This document shows, piece after piece, positions 1 to 7,931 of a stretch of DNA of 42,043 nucleotides (the stretch's first letter is position 1; every line of letters begins with the position of its first letter). Below the pieces are notes generated by a model. That model had not been told where the DNA came from. It did not search any database and was given only the letters and a program-made list of their open reading frames with translations. The translations under genes and the position numbers were made by a program. The DNA comes from Saprospiraceae bacterium (lineage in GTDB: Bacteria > Bacteroidota > Bacteroidia > Chitinophagales > Saprospiraceae). The DNA lies in contig JAKVCV010000028.1 of assembly GCA_022448945.1 (NCBI GenBank), positions 1 through 42,043 on the forward strand, read 5' to 3'.

Positions 1-77
1 ACATACAGTGAAACCCTATCAAACTATAGGTAGTTCCTGTAACTTGACATTTGATAAATTACGAAATACACAGCTAT
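1..77. repeat. Terminal direct repeat, left copy (circular join)
   Basis: These 77 bases are identical to positions 41967-42043. An exact repeat of this length at both contig ends is what a de Bruijn assembler leaves when it closes a circle, and 77 is a common k-mer size. I therefore read the molecule as circular or circularly permuted, about 41,966 bp long. A true short terminal repeat of linear phage DNA cannot be excluded from sequence alone. Confidence 0.9.
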
Positions 78-90
78 CTTGTGTATTTTT
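65..90 (+). terminator. Hairpin with T-tract
   Basis: AATACACA (65-72) pairs with TGTGTATT (80-87) around a 7-nt loop, and the 3' arm runs into a T-rich tract. This resembles an intrinsic terminator in the plus direction. No plus-strand gene lies just upstream across the contig junction, so it may end an unannotated RNA or belong to the origin region. Confidence 0.4.
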
Positions 91-209
91 TGTATATTTT
101 TGTAAAAAATGATCCCTTTTTAGGTTTTTTTTGTGCGTGTTTTGTAAGAAATTAAGCATTAGAATTAGTACTATAATTTGGGTGTGAAATATTGAAATAA
201 TGGTAGATA

Positions 210-300
210 GTAAGAATTGAGAGTAAGAATTGAGAGTAAGAGTTGAGGGTAAGAGTTGAGACTATGAATTGAGAGTAAGAGTTGAGGGTAAGAGTTGAGA
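210..300. repeat. Seven tandem 13-bp repeats (candidate iterons)
   Basis: Seven head-to-tail copies of a 13-base unit, consensus GTAAGARTTGAGR, start at 210, 223, 236, 249, 262, 275 and 288. The fifth is the most diverged (CTATGAATTGAGA). Thirteen is not a multiple of three and no ORF is phased with the array, so it is not protein repeat DNA. Phased short direct repeats in a gene-free, AT-rich region with nearby hairpins are typical of initiator-binding iterons. An operator array is the alternative. Confidence 0.7.
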
Positions 301-641
301 GTATATATTGTGTATTATGTATTGTTGTTTTGTTTATAAATGAAGCTAAATGAGAAATCCCCCTTCTTTTCTAGATTAGATATAACATCATAATTAAGTA
401 AAACAGTTTTTATATATATTTCAGTATTTGGAGCTACTACGTAAGCACCAAAATACAGTTCCTAACTACAATACAAGATATAATTACACTTTTTAGTGTA
501 AAATCTATTGATTTATTAATAAATATAAATATAACGTTGTCATCGTGATATTGAGATGGTAGCTATTAAGCTATAGTTGCCAGTAGAGTAACCAATGCTA
601 TCTCATATCCACATCTATTTTACAATATTATATATTATATT
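301..641. other. Gene-free leader with small hairpins
   Basis: I find no convincing gene here. A 7-bp hairpin (484-490 with 495-501, TTTT loop) and an imperfect long-range stem (GAGAT near 551 with ATCTC near 600, enclosing a TAGCT/AGCTA hairpin) lie ahead of the first early gene. It may be a structured 5' leader or part of the origin region. The AT-rich element directly before the ATG at 642 matches those of other early genes. Confidence 0.4.
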
Positions 642-845
642 ATGACTTACAACTGACGAACTAACAGAGCAACTCGACTTGTGAACTTGCATTTTAACCC
701 TGAAACAATCGAAGACGTAGAGAACGCCAAGTATTTATTAGAAGAAATGTATGACAATATAGACAACTTATTAATTACTGATTTATTGCCAAACATTGAA
801 GAAATAGACCGAGAAGAGCTTAAAGAAGCAACAGAACAAAAATAA
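642..845 (+). CDS. Small acidic protein, unknown
   Basis: A 67-residue protein with one UGA glycine at residue 5. It is acidic and likely helical from about residue 25 (ENAKYLLEEMYDNIDNLL, then an E-rich tail). I do not recognise the family. The start follows a TATATTATATT stretch, the element shared by early genes here. It is the first gene of the plus-strand block, downstream of the candidate origin, a usual place for early host-take-over proteins; that role is only inferred from position. Confidence 0.75.
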
Positions 846-880
846 TATCACACTATTTATTATATTATACTATTAATATC

Positions 881-1216
881 ATGAACAACTACAAGAAACT
901 TCAACATTTTGTTGACCTATGCCCAAAAGGTGCAACAATTGAGAGATTATCTCATAACACATGCAAACGAGAAACCGAGGATAAAGAAGGTATATTATAC
1001 GAATATACACACATTGTTATCAAAGACAAAACAAACGATGATATCAAATTGAACACAGATTGACGGTATACCGAATCAACAAAACGCAAGATGAATGAAT
1101 ACTTGTCTGATTACAGGATCAACGTATTTCAAAAGAATAAAAATCGATTTGTTACATTTTGAGAATACCAATGCTCGCCAATAACAATTGATTATTACGA
1201 CAACATGACAATATAA
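881..1216 (+). CDS. Early protein, unknown
   Basis: A 111-residue protein of unrecognised family. Two in-frame TGA codons are read as glycine: one at residue 62 and one in the FGEY motif near residue 91. Reading either as stop would cut a continuous, well-composed protein. There is no signal peptide or membrane segment. The ATG follows a TATTATACTATTAATATC leader. It stands alone between two other small early genes on the same strand with short AT-rich gaps. Confidence 0.8.
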
Positions 1217-1247
1217 AACCATTTTACACCCTTATATTATTATTATT

Positions 1248-1505
1248 ATGACATATGTTTATTGAACGAAAACAGATCCAAACATTTATTCCAATGCAAA
1301 AAACCCTATTACAAGAGTATATGTATGCGAAACGGAAGAAGAAAGAGATTTTGCAATGTATAGCCTAATAATGACGACAAACGAAAAGTTCGATTTTTAT
1401 TGAGAAACAACAAACAAAGCAAAAATACCCAAAAAATACAAAAACGTATATCATAAACTTATAAAAACAGACAAAAACAAATTTTACAGTAGAGTTATTA
1501 AATAA
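1248..1505 (+). CDS. Early protein, unknown
   Basis: An 85-residue, lysine-rich protein of unrecognised family, with UGA glycines at residue 6 and in the FYGE motif near residue 54. The pattern of an N-terminal strand, an acidic turn (CETEEERD) and a basic C-terminus suggests a small soluble domain. The start follows TTATATTATTATTATTATG, a strong copy of the early start element. No function can be assigned. Confidence 0.75.
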
Positions 1506-1526
1506 ATTTATACAAACTACAATGCT

Positions 1527-1646
1527 ATGACTAGATTTAAATATGCCATTTGATTTATAGAGTCTATACCTTTTGAGTTTTTTATTTGTTTATTTGTTGC
1601 AATATGAATAGTGATGACTTACAAAAAACTTTATACGCAAGGTTAA
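1527..1646 (+). CDS. Possible tiny membrane protein
   Basis: A 39-residue ORF whose centre (IPFEFFICLFVAIGIVM) would form one transmembrane helix, followed by a basic tail. It needs two UGA glycines. It overlaps the next gene by 43 nt in another frame, which lowers confidence. Several other one-helix proteins lie in this block, so a real gene is plausible. Confidence 0.45.
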
Positions 1647-1795
1647 TAGTGAAAGCTAAATCTTATAAAAACTGAATGCGACATTATAAGACAATAAAAG
1701 ACGTTGAAGACACAGCGTCTGAAATATCAATTTTATGAGTTCCTTTTATTTATAATATTATTACAAAAACGCTATGTATACTAAAGAAATGATAA
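1604..1795 (+). CDS. Early protein, unknown
   Basis: A 63-residue protein with a basic N-terminal half (KAKSYKNGMRHYKTIKD) and a hydrophobic C-terminal segment (ISILGVPFIYNIITKTL) that could associate with the membrane. Three glycines use UGA, including the last residue before TAA. Its end overlaps the start of the next gene by 22 nt, suggesting translational coupling. The family is not recognised. Confidence 0.65.
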
Positions 1796-1974
1796 GAACG
1801 TGCGAAATACCAGTTGCAAAAATCGCACGTAAAGCAAGGGTTAAATTGGACAGAATAAAAAACTATATGCATTGAAGAGGTAAAATCACCCCAGAGGAAA
1901 GAAACAAAATAAAAACGTATATATGCACAGTTTGCGAAAATTGTATTGATTTAGTCAATAATCAATCTTTATAA
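1774..1974 (+). CDS. Small HTH-like regulator
   Basis: A 66-residue, basic, helical protein. Residues 10-45 (CEIPVAKIARKARVKLDRIK, then a turn and TPEERNKIKTY) have the spacing of a Cro/CI-type helix-turn-helix, in which one helix packs on a recognition helix and a third closes the fold. That family resemblance comes from pattern, not a full match. A C-terminal CTVCENC motif could bind metal or form a disulphide. One UGA glycine lies in the HGRGK turn. It could control early or origin-proximal promoters; that role is inferred. Confidence 0.65.
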
Positions 1975-2093
1975 GATAAATATATAAATGATAACAATAA
2001 AATTTATAATTGAAAACTTTTTTTATCATTGAATGTTTTTTTTATTGTATATTACTATTTGAATAATTTTTTTTTATCTAATAATTAGAGAAC

Positions 2094-2255
2094 ATGAATA
2101 AAAAACAAGTAAACGTATGAATGTTTATTGCAGGCGTTATGGGATGAGTAATAGCTAATATTGCAGGGCTAAGCATTGTTTCAATGATTATAATGTGATT
2201 ATTTTTATCTATTATATTTTATACTATAACAATACCCCGACATGATGAACGATAA
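2094..2255 (+). CDS. Small membrane protein, two helices
   Basis: A 53-residue protein with two probable transmembrane segments: residues 9-28 (MFIAGVMGGVIANIAGLSIV) and residues 30-45 (MIIMGLFLSIIFYTIT). A short basic N-terminus and a charged tail (PRHDER) flank them. Three glycines use UGA. It overlaps the next membrane gene by 14 nt. Holin-like or superinfection-exclusion roles are possible, but nothing in the sequence decides between them. Confidence 0.7.
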
Positions 2256-2334
2256 TTTTATGTTTTGAGTTATAGCGTATGCTATACTAATGTTATTTAT
2301 GATGGCTATAGTTTTATTATCTAATATTATATAA
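2242..2334 (+). CDS. Tiny single-helix membrane protein
   Basis: A 30-residue ORF that is almost entirely one hydrophobic helix (FMFGVIAYAILMLFMMAIVL). The start could be 2242 or 2245 (two adjacent ATGs). It overlaps the upstream membrane gene, and its stop overlaps the next ATG as TAATG, so the three genes look translationally coupled. No function is recognised. Confidence 0.55.
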
Positions 2335-2714
2335 TGCCTAAAAGAAAAGTTACAGATTTTATTGATGAAGTGTGATCTTCAACGTACATCTATGAAGAAT
2401 ATGGTAACGACATACATGTCGGTAGCAGAGAACTTAAAGAATGAGATTGGTGTTATGTTAGTGACAAAAGTGAGCAAGAAGCGTTAGAAGATAAGCAAAA
2501 AGCTATTTTTATATATTCCGATAAAAATTGAACAAATTATTGTGTTGCAGGGCAACGAGAAAAAGAGTATAGAGCATGAACAACATATAATGTACATCCT
2601 CGAAAATATGCAGTACCAATACCAAAAGAAGCAAAGAAAAGACGCAGAACAAGACCACTTACAGATAGTCAACGAGAGAAAGCAAAAGAGAATAATTACT
2701 GATTAAATATTTAA
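2334..2714 (+). CDS. Early protein, unknown
   Basis: A 126-residue soluble protein with acidic N-terminal regions and a strongly basic C-terminal stretch (KEAKKRRRTRPLTDSQREK) that could contact nucleic acid. At least five UGA glycines are needed, so the standard code breaks it into pieces. It begins at the TAATG overlap with the preceding membrane gene. I do not recognise a family. Confidence 0.8.
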
Positions 2715-2731
2715 TTTATTATTATATTATC

Positions 2732-3220
2732 ATGAAGATAGAAATAGATTTTAACGCACAAGATGTTATAGACAAGTACATAAAAGAAAACATTGAATGA
2801 CACAAATCTCTTTCGTGATACTTGAGGTATTGCCTAGAAGATGATATAAACACAATAAAAAAACAAAAAATTGAAGATGAGATAAATAAAGAATTGCAGA
2901 AAATGTGAGAAGAAGTTATGTTTAATCAGTCAAAGAATTTTACTTCATCACGAATGAACGAGTTTAACTCCAATGTATCTAAGCATCTATCCCAAAAGAT
3001 TGATGAATATATTGAAAAAAAAGTAAGTGATTATGAATTAGAAAGGAAAATAGATTGATTCATAAATTGATACATTAAAAATAAAATAGAACCTTATTTG
3101 ACAAAACAGATACAAAAGATGATATGTATATCCACCGATGAAATAGATGATATCCATTCATGTATAGATCATGCTTTACAAACTTGATATGAAGCATGAA
3201 GAGAACAATGTCCTTTTTAA
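2732..3220 (+). CDS. Helical early protein, unknown
   Basis: A 162-residue protein that is highly charged and probably mostly helical, with coiled-coil-like stretches (INTIKKQKIEDEINKELQKM and KIDEYIEKKVSDYELERKID). Several UGA glycines occur. There is no signal peptide. The start follows TTATTATATTATC, the early start element. Function unknown; the composition suits a scaffolding or host-interacting protein. Confidence 0.8.
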
Positions 3221-3238
3221 TTTATTACTGAAACCAAA

Positions 3239-3331
3239 ATGTTTCACAATTGAGTACAACAATTTGCATGTTTTGTAGCTATAATATTGTTTATGCTTTT
3301 AGTGGCAGATATAGTTGCATTATTTATGTAA
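3239..3331 (+). CDS. Tiny single-helix membrane protein
   Basis: A 30-residue ORF with one hydrophobic helix (FACFVAIILFMLLVADIVAL) after a short polar N-terminus that contains a UGA glycine. It resembles the tiny membrane protein at 2242 in size and design but not in sequence. It sits directly upstream of the structured intergenic region. Confidence 0.55.
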
Positions 3332-3353
3332 ATTGTTATAGTGAGTGTATCAA

Positions 3354-3460
3354 ACACCGACCATCGTTTGAGTTTGAAAATGAGGGGTAGTCCTTATGAA
3401 AGTTATACATTACGGTGTATAAACAAACGGTAAAAGCCTTATAGCTTCCTTGGTCGGTGT
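3354..3460 (+). ncRNA. Candidate structured RNA, multibranch fold
   Basis: In a 158-nt gap, ACACCGACCA (3354-3363) pairs perfectly with TGGTCGGTGT (3451-3460), a closing stem of 10 bp. Inside it, CGTTTG (3365-3370) pairs with CAAACG (3424-3429), TTATACA (3403-3409) pairs with TGTATAA (3416-3422), and AAGC (3434-3437) pairs with GCTT (3444-3447). The nesting is consistent, and the GC content of the outer stem stands out in this AT-rich genome. There is no T-arm signature, so it is not a tRNA. It could be a phage ncRNA or a cis-acting leader for the replication gene at 3490. The strand is inferred from the neighbours. Confidence 0.6.
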
Positions 3461-3489
3461 GCTATGAGGTTTTTATTTTATAGTAAAAA

Positions 3490-4239
3490 ATGAAAAAAAA
3501 CTATCTTATACATGACGACAGTTTGGAAATATTTGATTGATTGTCTGATGAACAAATAGGCAAATTATTTAGAAAAATTAGAGATTATCACAAACAAGAA
3601 TGATACGATTCTCACGATCCAGTAGTTGACATTTGTTATATAACATTTAAGAATCAGTTTGATAGAGACGAGAAAAAATATAAGAAAAAGTGTCAAAAGA
3701 ACCGTGAGAACGTCGATAAGAGACGGAATACGAAACAGTACGAACGCATACAATCGAATACGATTGAATACAAACGTATACAATCGGATACGAACTATAC
3801 CGATAAGGATAAGGATAGGGATAAGGATAGGGATAGGGATAGGGATAAGGATAAGGATAAGGATAATAATGTAACTATTGTGAAAGAAATAAAAGAAACC
3901 TCTGGCGAGGTGACAGATTTTATACCATCTGTAAAGAAATTTACAGCACAAGCATATAAAAACAAAAAGTCTATGAGGACTATTATAGATAAAGTAGGAA
4001 GTGAGAAGTATATACAAGATCAATATGCTGAGTATAGGAAGCTGGAAAGAAAATGATATGACTGAAAGACTATTGATTATGTATTGGAGTGGATAGAAAA
4101 TGATAGCTTTTGGAAAAAAAACATTATGAGCATTAAGAAATTGAATAAAAAAAATAAGGACTGATTTTTGTATATTGATATGATAATCGACAAAGCAAAA
4201 GAAGATCAAGAAAAATCATCTTTTTATATATTTGAATAA
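3490..4239 (+). CDS. DUF6291-like replisome-organiser candidate
   Basis: A 249-residue protein. The N-terminal 90 residues, with a helical start and the motif KKKCQKNRENVDKRR, resemble the DUF6291/phage replication-organiser type found near phage replication genes. A low-complexity linker at residues 105-125 alternates Asp with Lys or Arg. A basic, helical C-terminal half (KKFTAQAYKNKKSMRTIIDK, then a YVLEWIEND motif) may bind DNA or a helicase loader. Four or more UGA glycines occur. Its place just after the candidate RNA and before a possible partner gene fits replication initiation. Family assignment is by pattern and moderate. Confidence 0.7.
3802..3864 (+). repeat. Hexanucleotide GATAAG/GATAGG repeat in CDS
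   Basis: Ten head-to-tail units of GATAAG or GATAGG encode an alternating Asp-Lys/Asp-Arg linker. Because the unit is six bases, gain or loss of units keeps the frame and changes only linker length. Confidence 0.85.
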
Positions 4240-4245
4240 TATTAA

Positions 4246-4575
4246 ATGAATGCACAAGTAATATTTTACAACAACTACAACTCTGGTATAAAAAAAAAAC
4301 TTGTTGTATGTATGGATGTTGTGTCACTCAATAGAATGCTTGAGGAAAAGAAAAGGTTCATGGTATGAGAAGAAACATATATGACCCAATACGCATCAGA
4401 GACAAAACCACTAAAAAAATTCCATAAAGATGATATATCCTGATTAAGGAAAAGAATTAATGAATTAGTGAAAAAATGATTAATCCATAAAGAGGATTTA
4501 CACGACAGTATTCCGTTTAAAGATTTAGTCCCTTCTTTGCCTACTAAAAACAACCAAAATGCTTTGAATGTATAA
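4246..4575 (+). CDS. Winged-helix-like early protein
   Basis: A 109-residue protein. The middle (EETYMTQYASETKPLKKF, then ISGLRKRINELVKKGLIHKE) follows the order expected of a winged helix-turn-helix: a linker, a recognition helix, and a KKGLI wing like those in phage replication and MarR-type proteins. Three UGA glycines occur, one in the KKGLI turn. It lies directly behind the replisome-organiser candidate and overlaps the next gene by 8 nt, so all three are probably co-translated. Role inferred: DNA binding in replication or regulation. Confidence 0.65.
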
Positions 4576-5047
4576 AAAAGCCCATGAGAATAGAGAAAAA
4601 ATTGAAATGTTAGCTAAAGAAATAATAAATGGCAAGACATACAACTGGATGCATGAGAGATGACGCTATGGAAATTTTCTAATGCAATTAAGCATACTTT
4701 GAGGTGATTTATACAAAGAGTTCTACAATAAATTTATCAAAGATTTATCTGAAGAGAAAAAATTGTTAAAAGAAGTGAAAATGACAGATAAATTAAAAAA
4801 AAATTGCAAAAATTCTCTTACAGATAAAAAGTTTGAACATGAAAACTTGACTTGAAACTATAAATTAGACTACAAAGTATTTAAAAAATGAAAAATATTA
4901 GGATGATCTTGTTTTGTTGTAGTAGGTATACCTTACGAGAATGAAAAATGACTGAAGTGTTGATTTTGAGAAATAATAATTGAGTCAGATTATCCAGAAT
5001 TATACAATTTATTAAAAGATAATAAAATACAAACTTTTAGTTTTTAA
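4568..5047 (+). CDS. Early protein, unknown
   Basis: A 159-residue protein, basic in the first half and richer in strand-forming residues in the second half (KILGGSCFVVVGIPYENEKG), ending in a hydrophobic TFSF. About eight glycines use UGA, including tandem GG pairs. The ATG lies within the end of the previous gene, so translation is likely coupled. I do not recognise the fold. Confidence 0.75.
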
Positions 5048-5110
5048 ATAACTTGATTTTTTAGAAAATATCGTTAAGAACACTATATATTTATTATATT
5101 ATACTATATT

Positions 5111-5500
5111 ATGAAATTCAAAAAAGAACGAAATCAGATGAATTATGCAGAAAAGTTGTGTTGTATAAGTTACTTCCCTAAAGAATCACTAAAAGATGAA
5201 GATTATCGTGTTAGATTAAGATCATATAGAGCATTGGGATTTACTAAAGAAGCACTAAAACATCAACATTATAGTGTTAGACTAGAAGCATATAGAGCGT
5301 TGTGATGGACTAAAGAAGCATTTAATGATGAATATCGAAATATTAAATTAGAAGCATATAGGGCATTGTGATGGACTGAAGAAGCACTAAAAGATGAGGA
5401 AGAAGTTATAAGAGAAGAAGCACAAAGGTTTTTTGATCTTGTACAAAATGATGATGATTACATTATCATAAATTGAGTAAAGTACAAACGTGTAGACTAA
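5111..5500 (+). CDS. Tandem helical-repeat protein A (4 repeats, LRV/HEAT-like)
   Basis: A 129-residue protein: a 21-residue N-terminal cap (MKFKKERNQMNYAEKLCCIS), then four 23-residue units of form G-[WF]-T-[KE]-E-A-[LF]-x-D-x4-[IV]-R-L-x-A-Y-R-A-L, then a C-terminal tail ending in YKRVD. The helix-turn-helix repeat, with conserved Arg-Leu and Ala-Leu-Gly positions, resembles leucine-rich-repeat-variant or HEAT-type solenoids, which bind proteins. The first glycine of each unit is GGA or TGA, which proves UGA is glycine. It is the smallest of three adjacent paralogues with nearly identical caps. Confidence 0.85.
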
Positions 5501-5523
5501 GTTTTATTATATTATACTATATT

Positions 5524-6387
5524 ATGAAATTCAAAAAAGAACGAAATCAGATGAATTATGCAGAAAAGTTGTGTTGTATAAGTTACTTCCCTAAAGAATC
5601 ACTAAAAGATGAAGATGCAAGTATTAGATTAAATGCATATAGAGCATTGGGATTTACTAAAGAAGCACTAAAAGATCAACATTATCGTGTTAGGTTAGAA
5701 GCATATAGAGCGTTGTGATGGACTAAAGAAGCATTTAATGATGAATATCGAAATATTAGATTGGACGCATATAAAGCATTGTGATGGACTAAAGAAGCAT
5801 TGAAAGACGAAGATAGAGATATTAGATTAGAAGCATATACAGCATTGGGATGGACTGAAGAAGCATTTAATGATAAAGATGGAAGTATTAGATTGGAAGC
5901 ATATAGATTATTGTGATGGACTAAAGAAGCATTTAATGATGAATATCGAAATATTAGATTGGACGCATATAGAGCATTTTGATGTACTAAAGAAGCACTA
6001 AAAAATAAAGATTATCGTGTTAGATTAGTAGCATATAGAGCATTGTGATGGACTGAACAAGCACTAAAAGACGAAAATAGAAATATTAGATTAGAAGCAT
6101 ATACAGCATTGGGATGGACTGAAGAAGCATTTAATGATAAAGATGGAAGTATTAGATTAATCGCATATAAAGCATTGTGATTTACTGAAGAAGCATTAAA
6201 AGACGAAGATTATCGTGTTAGATTACGATCATATAGAGCATTGTGACGGGATAAAGGAGCATTTAATGATGAATTTTCAATCGTTAGATTGGGAGCATAT
6301 AGAGCATTGTGATGGACTAAAGAAGCATTAAAAGACGAAGATGAAGTTATAAGAGAAGAAGCACAAAGGTTTTTTGATCTTATATAA
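5524..6387 (+). CDS. Tandem helical-repeat protein B (12 repeats)
   Basis: A 287-residue paralogue with the same cap as copy A and twelve 23-residue units. Of the eleven glycines that open repeats 2-12, three are GGA and eight are TGA at the same alignment position. Some units are nearly identical at DNA level, which suggests recent expansion by unequal recombination. The tail stops early: ATA-TAA replaces the GTA-CAA of copy A, although the old tail remains readable in the same frame downstream (DDDYITIGG, then YKRVDVD). The likely role is a protein-binding solenoid; the target is unknown. Confidence 0.85.
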
Positions 6388-6467
6388 GATGATGATTATA
6401 TTACTATAGGTTGAGTACAATACAAACGTGTAGACGTAGACTAAGTTTTATTATATTATACTATATT

Positions 6468-6974
6468 ATGAAATTCAAAAAAGAACGAAATCAGATGAAT
6501 TATGAAGAAAAGTTGTGTTGTATAAAGTACTTTCCTGAAGAAGCACTAAAAGATGAAGATCGAAGTGTTAGATTGCGAGCATATAGATTATTGTGATGGA
6601 CTAAAGAAGCATTTAATGATAAAGATGAAGATGTTAGATTAGAAGCATATAGAGCATTGGGATTTACTAAAGAAGCACTAAAAGATCAACATTATCGTGT
6701 TAGACTAGAAGCATATAGAGCGTTGTGATGGACTAAAGAAGCATTTAATGATAAAGATGAAGATGTTAGATTAGAAGCATATAAAGCATTGTGATGGACT
6801 AAAGAAGCATTGAAAGACGAAGATAGAGATATTAGATTAGAAGCATATAGGGCATTGTGATGGACTGAAGAAGCACTAAAAGATGAGGACGAAGTTATAA
6901 GAGAACAAGCACAAATGTTTTTTGACCTCATAGATGATGACGATAACATTACCGTAGTAGTTTACTTTTTCTAA
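6468..6974 (+). CDS. Tandem helical-repeat protein C (6 repeats)
   Basis: A 168-residue third paralogue with a nearly identical cap (MNYEEKLCCIKYFPEEALKD), six 23-residue units and a different C-terminus (DDDDNITVVVYFF). The opening glycines of its units again mix TGA and GGA. The leader upstream (CGTGTAGAC, a purine gap, then TATTATACTATATTATG) matches the leader of copy B and that of the next gene, so the duplicated block includes the start signal. Confidence 0.85.
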
Positions 6975-7059
6975 GCAAAGACATATATAATGATTACATT
7001 ACTTTAAATTGAGTACAATACAAACGTGTAGACTAAGTTTTATTATATTATACTATATT
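6975..7059 (+). other. Remnant of a repeat-protein tail and leader
   Basis: Downstream of copy C, positions 6989-7035 still match the DNA that encodes the C-terminal tail of copy A (GATTACATTA, then CGTGTAGACTAAG) although copy C has already stopped. The common AT-rich start leader follows. This is a footprint of recombination between the paralogues. Confidence 0.65.
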
Positions 7060-7272
7060 ATGTTTCAAAAAATTATTTGTTACAATGAAAAAGGTGATGC
7101 TTTTTATGAACATCCTACTACTGCATTAGTATCAGAACAGCAAAAAAGCTCTTATGAATTAGCTATTAATATATCAAAGGCTGATATCATAGACATATCG
7201 GAGACAGAATATTTGCAATTGATTAATAAAAACAGTTGAGAAGATATATTTAAAAACTTAAATAAAAGTTAG
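7060..7272 (+). CDS. Early protein, unknown
   Basis: A 70-residue acidic protein unrelated to the repeat family, although it carries the same duplicated leader. It has a mixed strand and helix pattern and one UGA glycine near the C-terminus (NKNSGEDIF). It ends with TAG, which confirms that TAG is still a stop. No family recognised. The shared leader suggests it is expressed together with the repeat proteins. Confidence 0.75.
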
Positions 7273-7298
7273 TTAATTTTATATATTATTATTATATT

Positions 7299-7904
7299 AT
7301 GTGAGGTATTAAAGAAAATTTAGAAAGTAAAAGACAAACAAGATTTGTAAAGTTATTGTGAATGAGACAGTGAGAAGAAGCTAAGTTTTGTATAATATCT
7401 TGAGAAGAAAAGTCTACATACGAAGGTATTGAATGATATTTTGTTTGAGCAAAACGTAGTGAATATGAACGACAATGACAAAAAATAGACACTTTTATCA
7501 TTACTTTGAAAGATGAAGAATGACTTATGGAACGATCAGCAAGCATGAATAATGTTACAAGATCAATAATTAATTCTATTTTGTGACTTTCTTTAGAAGA
7601 TTTATGAAAAAAGTTAACCTTTAAAGTACGTGAAAACAAAATAGACAAAAACATTTATAAGAACTGATATTTATATTGTGAATGAGATAAAACACAACGA
7701 AAATATAGCAAGGAAGAAGAGAAATCAATGATTACATATGATGATTTTAAAGGTCAGAAAATAGCTAATAAAACAAAATTTGACGAAACTTTATTTGAAT
7801 GATTGCTTAAAATTAGTGAGTTATTTGAAAAAAGCAAAGAGGAAACATCAGAAAAAGACATTTTGGGATTCTTGGAAGAAGAAAAAGATGATTTTCTTTT
7901 TTAA
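7299..7904 (+). CDS. Single-stranded-DNA-binding-like protein
   Basis: A 201-residue protein. The N-terminal 120 residues look like a strand-rich, basic core. The C-terminal 45 residues become acidic and end in EEEKDDFLF, an acidic tail with terminal aromatics as in phage SSB proteins, where the tail recruits replication partners. It has at least a dozen UGA glycines. It sits directly before a PD-(D/E)XK nuclease, the usual pairing in phage recombination and replication modules. A gp2.5-like OB fold is the inference; the core is too diverged for me to be sure. Confidence 0.65.
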
Positions 7905-7931
7905 TTAAAAATTTTATTATTAACCTAGAAA

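Noticed and set aside
3354-3460. tRNA gene
   Set aside because: The closing stem is 10 bp and no T-arm (GTTC-type) or anticodon arm with correct spacing is present.
3354-3460. Hammerhead ribozyme
   Set aside because: There is a GAAA-like string but no CTGANGA core paired to suitable stems.
3565-4209. Minus-strand ORF of 214 codons with Ile/Leu/Pro repeats
   Set aside because: Antisense of the Asp-Lys/Arg linker and the replication protein; the apparent membrane repeats are complementary to GATAAG units.
5111-6974. UGA read as tryptophan (code 4)
   Set aside because: TGA aligns with GGA in the repeats and often precedes TGG, which already supplies Trp in the same unit; HU and collagen motifs require glycine.
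5111-6974. CRISPR array
   Set aside because: The repeated units are 69 bases long, directly adjoining and in one reading frame; there are no unique spacers between short repeats.
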